Assembly: GCA_023129805.1 (NCBI GenBank)
Contig: JAGMBK010000005.1
Coordinates: 1-29,252, forward strand
Source of the DNA: Candidatus Zixiibacteriota bacterium
GTDB taxonomy: Bacteria > Zixibacteria > MSB-5A5 > SM1-73
Length of the DNA: 29,252 nucleotides
Direction of reading: 5' to 3'
A program made the translations under genes and the position numbers. Numbering within the stretch: the first letter of the stretch is position 1; each line of letters starts with the position of its first letter. Positions 25,380 through 29,252 of the stretch are shown here, piece by piece. A model generated the notes under the pieces. That model made no database searches. It was not told the origin of the DNA and worked only from the letters and a program-made list of their open reading frames with translations.

Positions 25380-27143
25380 GTGAGAAAACCGAACAAACAG
25401 GTCTGTGTCATCTTTCGGGGTATTCCCGCCTCACCCGGGGTGGTGATAGGGAAAGTGTTTCTTCTGGATCGCGAAAGCATCCAGGTAACCAAAGAGAAGA
25501 TTGAAGAAAATGAGGTGGCAAAGGAGATCTTGAAGTTTAAGAAGGCTTTAAACGACACCAAAGAGGAAGTTCTCAAGATAAAAGAAAAGGTAGCTAAAAG
25601 GATCGATCCGGATCATGCCAGGATATTTGATGCTCAGATCATGACCATGGAGGATGAGTTAATTAATAACGCGGTGATCGAGAAAATCAAGCAGGAAAGA
25701 AGCAATGCAGAGTTTGTCTACAAGAAGGTGCTTGAACGGACCATAAAGTCCTTATCCTCTTCCAAGGATGAGTATCTCAGGGAAAGGGTAATGGACATAA
25801 AGGCGGTAGGCCGCCGTCTGATCTACAATCTTTTGGGCATAAAACATCTTACCCTGGAAAGCATCGACTCTCCGGTAATCTTAGTGGCCCGGTCTCTTTC
25901 TCCCGGCGACGTGGTGCATATGAAGAAGGAAAGTATCCTGGGCTTTGCCACCGATATGGGTGGAGGAACCTCTCATGTGGCTCTCTTAGCCAAATCCATG
26001 GGAATTCCGGCTGTGGTGGGACTGAAGAACCTCTTCGATCAGGTTCTGGATAAACAAAGCATCATCTTGGATGGAATAAAGGGAGAGGTGCTTATTTGCC
26101 CGGATGAGCAAACCCTAAAGGAATACGAGAAGAGAAGAAGGTATATACTTCAAAAGACGGCTGAGCTTTCCAAACTCAAGTCGCTTCCCGCAGAGACTTT
26201 TGATGGAAGGAAAATTGAGCTTTCCGCCAATATCGAGCTCCCCTCTGATGCCGATTCTGCCTTAGAATATGGGGCAGAGGGTGTCGGCTTATTCCGGACA
26301 GAGTATTTATATATCGCCCGGGCTGGCTTTCCTACTGAAAACGAGCAATATAAAGCCTACCTTGAGGTGGCGGAGAAGGTATATCCAAAATCGGTCATCC
26401 TGCGGACCTTCGATTTAGGCGGTGACAAATTTGATCGGCACACCGGGGACCTGTATGAGACCAATCCCTTCTTGGGATGGCGAGCCATCCGCGCCTGCTT
26501 GGATCTTCCAGAGATATTCAAGGTTCAGCTAAGAGCCATGCTGAAAGCCAGTGCCAAAAAGAACATAAAGATCATGTTCCCCATGATCTCCGAGGTGGGA
26601 GAGCTTCAAAAAGCCAAAGCCATACTAAATGAGGCTAAAGAGGAGTTGAGGCGAAAGAAAATTCCATTTGATGAGGAAATTCCGGTGGGGATAATGGTGG
26701 AGATACCTTCTGCCGCATTGGCTGGTGACGCTTTAGCAAAAGAGTGTGATTTCTTCAGCATCGGGACCAACGATCTGATTCAGTACACCCTGGCGGTGGA
26801 TCGTGGGAATGAGAAGATCGCCCATCTTTACCAGGGGTTTCATCCCGCGGTGCTTAAGCTGATAAAGGAAACCATTGACGCCGCACGCAGAAATGGCATC
26901 TGGGTGGGCTTATGCGGAGAGATGGCCGCCGATCCTTTGGCCACTATCCTTTTGGTGGGAATGGGAGTGGATGAGCTTTCCACCTCCGCCATGGCTATCC
27001 CCCAGATAAAGAAGATCATCCGCTCCATAAAATTTGAAGATGCAAAAATCCATGCCCGGGAAGTGCTGAAGCTTTCCACCATCGATGAGGTAAAGAAATT
27101 TTTGGTTGAGGATTATACTAAAAGATTTGGGAAGGAGAAATAA
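25380..27143 (+). CDS. ptsI: PTS enzyme I (phosphoenolpyruvate-protein phosphotransferase)
   Basis: 587 residues, GTG start immediately after the ptsH stop with GGAG upstream. The swivelling phosphohistidine is H199 in TDMGGGTSHVALLAKSMGIP. Further signatures are EGVGLFRTEYLYIARAG, FDLGGDKFDRHTG, NPFLGWRAIRACLDLPEIFK, IMFPMISEVGEL, VGIMVEIPSAALAGD, FFSIGTNDLIQYTLAVDRGN and the catalytic cysteine in WVGLCGEMAADP. It phosphorylates HPr using PEP. The length and all domains are standard for a free-standing enzyme I. Confidence 0.96.
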   Translation: MRKPNKQVCVIFRGIPASPGVVIGKVFLLDRESIQVTKEKIEENEVAKEILKFKKALNDTKEEVLKIKEKVAKRIDPDHARIFDAQIMTMEDELINNAVIEKIKQERSNAEFVYKKVLERTIKSLSSSKDEYLRERVMDIKAVGRRLIYNLLGIKHLTLESIDSPVILVARSLSPGDVVHMKKESILGFATDMGGGTSHVALLAKSMGIPAVVGLKNLFDQVLDKQSIILDGIKGEVLICPDEQTLKEYEKRRRYILQKTAELSKLKSLPAETFDGRKIELSANIELPSDADSALEYGAEGVGLFRTEYLYIARAGFPTENEQYKAYLEVAEKVYPKSVILRTFDLGGDKFDRHTGDLYETNPFLGWRAIRACLDLPEIFKVQLRAMLKASAKKNIKIMFPMISEVGELQKAKAILNEAKEELRRKKIPFDEEIPVGIMVEIPSAALAGDALAKECDFFSIGTNDLIQYTLAVDRGNEKIAHLYQGFHPAVLKLIKETIDAARRNGIWVGLCGEMAADPLATILLVGMGVDELSTSAMAIPQIKKIIRSIKFEDAKIHAREVLKLSTIDEVKKFLVEDYTKRFGKEK

Positions 27144-27150
27144 AAACAAA

Positions 27151-27187
27151 CTCATGTAACTCCAGAGTTAAATGAGAAGGCTCTTTT
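27151..27187 (+). terminator. Possible weak rho-independent terminator after ptsI
   Basis: CTCAT-AACTC pairs with GAGTT-ATGAG through small symmetric mismatches (27151-27176) and is followed by a T5 run (27183-27187). The stem is AT-rich, so efficiency is doubtful. Confidence 0.3.
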
Positions 27188-27201
27188 TGTGAATAAAATG
27201 T

Positions 27202-27290
27202 AGCGTCGCACCTCAGTTTACCCTGTCCCATGGATCCCGCGGAAACGCAGTTGTCCGCAGGATCCAAAGTCGGAAAGGGTGTGCGACGTT
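27202..27290. repeat. Long palindromic repeat element between ptsI and the isomerase gene
   Basis: The outer arms AGCGTCGCACC (27202-27212) and GGTGTGCGACGTT (27278-27290) are imperfect complements. The inner arms TGGATCCCGCGGA (27231-27243) and TCCGCAGGATCCA (27254-27266) match except for one position. The nested structure is about 90 bp. It may be a mobile palindromic element or a leader structure for the next gene; the perfect BamHI-like centre arms and the symmetric ends favour a repeat. Confidence 0.55.
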
Positions 27291-27312
27291 AAAATAAAAG
27301 GATAAATATCTC

Positions 27313-28383
27313 ATGCATCCTTTGGACGAAACAGAGAAAATCAAAAAGATAGATCAAGGAGGGATGTATGATTTTATTTATAAGTTTCCCTCTCAATTTG
27401 AAGATGCGCTGGAACTAACTAAAGAGACCCAGCTTCCTGACTGGGACAAAAGTCAGATAAAAAGTATTGTTGTGGCTGGTCTGGGCGGCTCTGCCATTGG
27501 GGGGGACCTGGTGCGTTCATACCTAACAGAGAGGCTCGATATTCCTTTTTTCATCTCCAGGAACTATACCCTGCCCAATTTTGTGGATTCATCATCTTTG
27601 GTCTTTGTCTCCAGCTACTCTGGAAACACAGAGGAGACTCTGTCTGCTTTTGAAGATGCGTCCGGAAGAGATGCAAAAATCATCTGTATAACCTCCAACG
27701 GCAAAGTGGAAAATATCTCTTCCGAGGAGAAAATTCCTTGTGTTCACCTGCCCAAAGGCTTCCAGCCTCGTGCCGCCTTAGGATACTCCTTTGTGCCCAT
27801 ACTGACAATGCTGGAAAGATTGGGATTCGTTCAAGGTGAAGAGGACAACATTAAAAAAACCAAAGAGTTTTTAATCTCAAACAGAAACAAATATTTAATT
27901 GAAGTTAATACCGAAGAGAATGAAGCGAAAAAGCTTGCCACAAAGCTTCACGGGAAATTACCCATAATCTATGCTGCCTGTGATCATTTCGATGCGGTCT
28001 CCACCAGATGGAAAGGGCAGTTCTGCGAGAATGCCAAGATGCTTGCTTTCAACAACGTGTTTCCAGAGTTTAATCATAACGAGCTGGTGGGGTGGAAGGT
28101 CCTATCGGATTATCGGGATGATCTGATGGTGGTGATACTTAAAGACAAAGAAGATCATCCCCGCATCCAAAGAAGGATGGAAATCGCCAGAGATATCATT
28201 GAAAAGCAAGAGGTGGAGGTGATAGAAATCCAAAGCTGTGGAGAGAATCTTTTGTCCCGGATGTTCTCCTTGATCCAGTTGGGGGATTTTACCAGCTTCT
28301 ATCTGGCTGTATTGAATAATGAAGATCCTACTCCGGTTAAGGTGATAGATTATCTGAAAAATGAGTTGGCAAAGCAAACATGA
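27313..28383 (+). CDS. Bifunctional phosphoglucose/phosphomannose isomerase
   Basis: 356 residues. The start MHPLDETEKIKKIDQGGMYD matches the family's usual N-terminus, so 27313 is preferred over the internal ATG at residue 18, although AGGAGG lies directly before that one. SIS-domain features: VVAGLGGSAIGGDLVRSYL, SSYSGNTEETLSAFEDA, IICITSNGKVENIS and HLPKGFQPRAALGYSFVPIL. The second half has the catalytic region VFPEFNHNELVGW and FTSFYLAVLNNEDPTPVKVI. These enzymes interconvert glucose-6-P, fructose-6-P and mannose-6-P and are common in archaea and in deep-branching bacteria in place of classical Pgi. It probably feeds both glycolysis and GDP-mannose synthesis. Confidence 0.93.
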   Translation: MHPLDETEKIKKIDQGGMYDFIYKFPSQFEDALELTKETQLPDWDKSQIKSIVVAGLGGSAIGGDLVRSYLTERLDIPFFISRNYTLPNFVDSSSLVFVSSYSGNTEETLSAFEDASGRDAKIICITSNGKVENISSEEKIPCVHLPKGFQPRAALGYSFVPILTMLERLGFVQGEEDNIKKTKEFLISNRNKYLIEVNTEENEAKKLATKLHGKLPIIYAACDHFDAVSTRWKGQFCENAKMLAFNNVFPEFNHNELVGWKVLSDYRDDLMVVILKDKEDHPRIQRRMEIARDIIEKQEVEVIEIQSCGENLLSRMFSLIQLGDFTSFYLAVLNNEDPTPVKVIDYLKNELAKQT

Positions 28384-28405
28384 AGTATTTCTTCTGTCAT
28401 TCTGA

Positions 28406-28506
28406 GTCCCGCCAAGAGGCGGGACGAAGAATCTAAACCCAGTTAAAAATCCCGCCAAAGGCGGGAAAAAACAATGAGCTTTTACAAGGTTCACCTAAAG
28501 GTGAAC
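28406..28506. repeat. Cluster of three small palindromes after the isomerase gene
   Basis: GTCCCGCC-AAGA-GGCGGGAC (28406-28425), TCCCGCC-AAA-GGCGGGA (28450-28466) and GTTCACCT-AA-AGGTGAAC (28489-28506). The words TGTCATTCTGAG...GAAGAATCT around the first are typical of dispersed intergenic repeats seen in several bacterial groups. No T-run follows on the plus strand, so none is a convincing terminator for the isomerase gene. Confidence 0.6.
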
Positions 28507-28590
28507 ACTCCAAATTCTTCTCGCCAAGTAGTCATTCAGAGACTTCAAAACTAATGTGAAACTTTCACCAAAGAGCCCAAAGTCAAATTC

Positions 28591-29252
28591 ATGTCCCAAA
28601 TCCTGAAACCCAGACGTCTCGCCATCCTATCTTTATTTTTTTGCTTCTTTGTCACCTTCTTATATCCGGTTCAAGCTGAAAACGATACATTAACAGTAAA
28701 GGTTGCTCCACCACTCGACTTGGAGGTGAAAGACACCCCTGACGATGGTGGTGGGAACCTGAACCTATATTGGAAGCCCTCCCCGGATGATAGAGAAGAG
28801 ATCGGCGATATAGATGGATATGAGATTTTCCGGGCGAGCAGAAAAGACACCACCCTCAAATTAGTCACCCTGGTGAGCGACAACACCACCTCCTTTACCG
28901 ATATTGGGCTGGAAAGTAAAGGAGAATATTTTTACGCAATAAGAGCGAAAAAAGGAAATTCCTATTCTCCGCTTGTTTATTCCAACTTTGCCCTTCCCAG
29001 AATAAACTGGTTCAGAACCACTCGTGTAAATATGTTGGTTTTGCTTTTGATCTTTTCCGCCTCGGTGCTTTTATACATCCGCAGTGCCAAAGGTGGAAAA
29101 AGCCTTTTTATTCGCAAATTAGCCGGGTTGGAAGCAATGGAGGAGGCGGTGGGGAGAGCCACTGAGATGGGAAAGCCGGTTCTCTTCATTCCGGGAATTT
29201 CTGATCTGGATGAAATCCAGACCATCGCCGGTCTTTCCATCCTGGGGAAAGT
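28591..29252 (+). CDS. DUF6754-like membrane protein with fibronectin type III domain (C-terminus cut by window edge)
   Basis: The first 220 residues are visible and the frame is open to the edge. A signal peptide or anchor (RLAILSLFFCFFVTFLYPVQA) is followed by a fibronectin type III-like domain, about 38-135 (PPLDLEVKDTPDDGGGNLNL, YWKPSPDD, GYEIFRAS, TSFTDIGLESKGEYFYAIRA). A transmembrane helix, about 148-163 (NMLVLLLIFSASVLLYI), leads to IRKLAGLEAMEEAVGRATEM and GKPVLFIPGISDLDEIQTIA, which I recognise as the start of the DUF6754 domain. Function is unknown. The layout places the FnIII domain in the periplasm and DUF6754 in the cytoplasm. The ATG at 28591 has no obvious ribosome site. Confidence 0.8.
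   Translation, partial: MSQILKPRRLAILSLFFCFFVTFLYPVQAENDTLTVKVAPPLDLEVKDTPDDGGGNLNLYWKPSPDDREEIGDIDGYEIFRASRKDTTLKLVTLVSDNTTSFTDIGLESKGEYFYAIRAKKGNSYSPLVYSNFALPRINWFRTTRVNMLVLLLIFSASVLLYIRSAKGGKSLFIRKLAGLEAMEEAVGRATEMGKPVLFIPGISDLDEIQTIAGLSILGK

Noticed and set aside
28446..28470. TCCCGCC-AAA-GGCGGGA as a terminator for the isomerase gene
   Set aside because: On the plus strand the stem is followed by A residues, not T; the same palindrome type occurs elsewhere, including within tilS.

Overview
The window looks like chromosomal DNA of an uncultured, Gram-negative-type (diderm) bacterium. The diderm call rests on a full-length LptD/OstA, an LpoB-like lipoprotein and a second lipoprotein with a clear lipobox. 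The mid-range GC and frequent intergenic palindromes, plus a DUF6754 protein and the run tilS-hpt-ftsH-folE-folP-cdaA, resemble deep-branching lineages around the FCB group (Zixibacteria-like candidate phyla). That placement is an impression from gene content, not a proof. No rRNA, tRNA or CRISPR array was seen.

Left part (1-7700): a carotenoid/retinol-type FAD oxidoreductase truncated by the window edge, then an lpoB plus COG3014 lipoprotein pair, all on the minus strand. A small DUF6249 membrane protein is divergent from an ECF sigma factor and its zinc-finger anti-sigma factor. A SAM methyltransferase follows, and then a second methyltransferase gene that is clearly dead (two frameshifts and one in-frame stop). 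Two ~200-bp copies of one repeat lie in inverted orientation, at 3534-3771 and 7483-7705. The first has imperfect terminal inverted repeats and looks like a MITE.

Middle (7900-12500): galT and the very large lptD, both on the minus strand, with a good sigma70-type promoter upstream of galT. An intergenic stretch of about 600 bp (12489-13091) carries twin palindromes and ends in a near-consensus promoter.

Right part (13092-29252), all plus strand: tilS, hpt, ftsH, folE, [m4C-type DNA methyltransferase fused to a degenerate staphylococcal-nuclease-like domain + MjaI-family restriction enzyme], folP, [MntA-HepT toxin-antitoxin], cdaA, obgE, dprA, ptsH, ptsI, a bifunctional phosphoglucose/phosphomannose isomerase, and the start of a DUF6754 membrane protein. 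The housekeeping genes cover tRNA modification, purine salvage, membrane proteolysis, folate synthesis, c-di-AMP, ribosome assembly, DNA uptake and the general PTS phosphorelay. Two defence or stability modules sit inside this run, one on each side of folP.

The items most worth follow-up are the methyltransferase-SNase-like fusion, the palindrome lying in frame within tilS, the duplicated obgE 3' end separated by two hairpins whose tips are complementary, and the dispersed CCCGCC/GGCGGG palindrome family.
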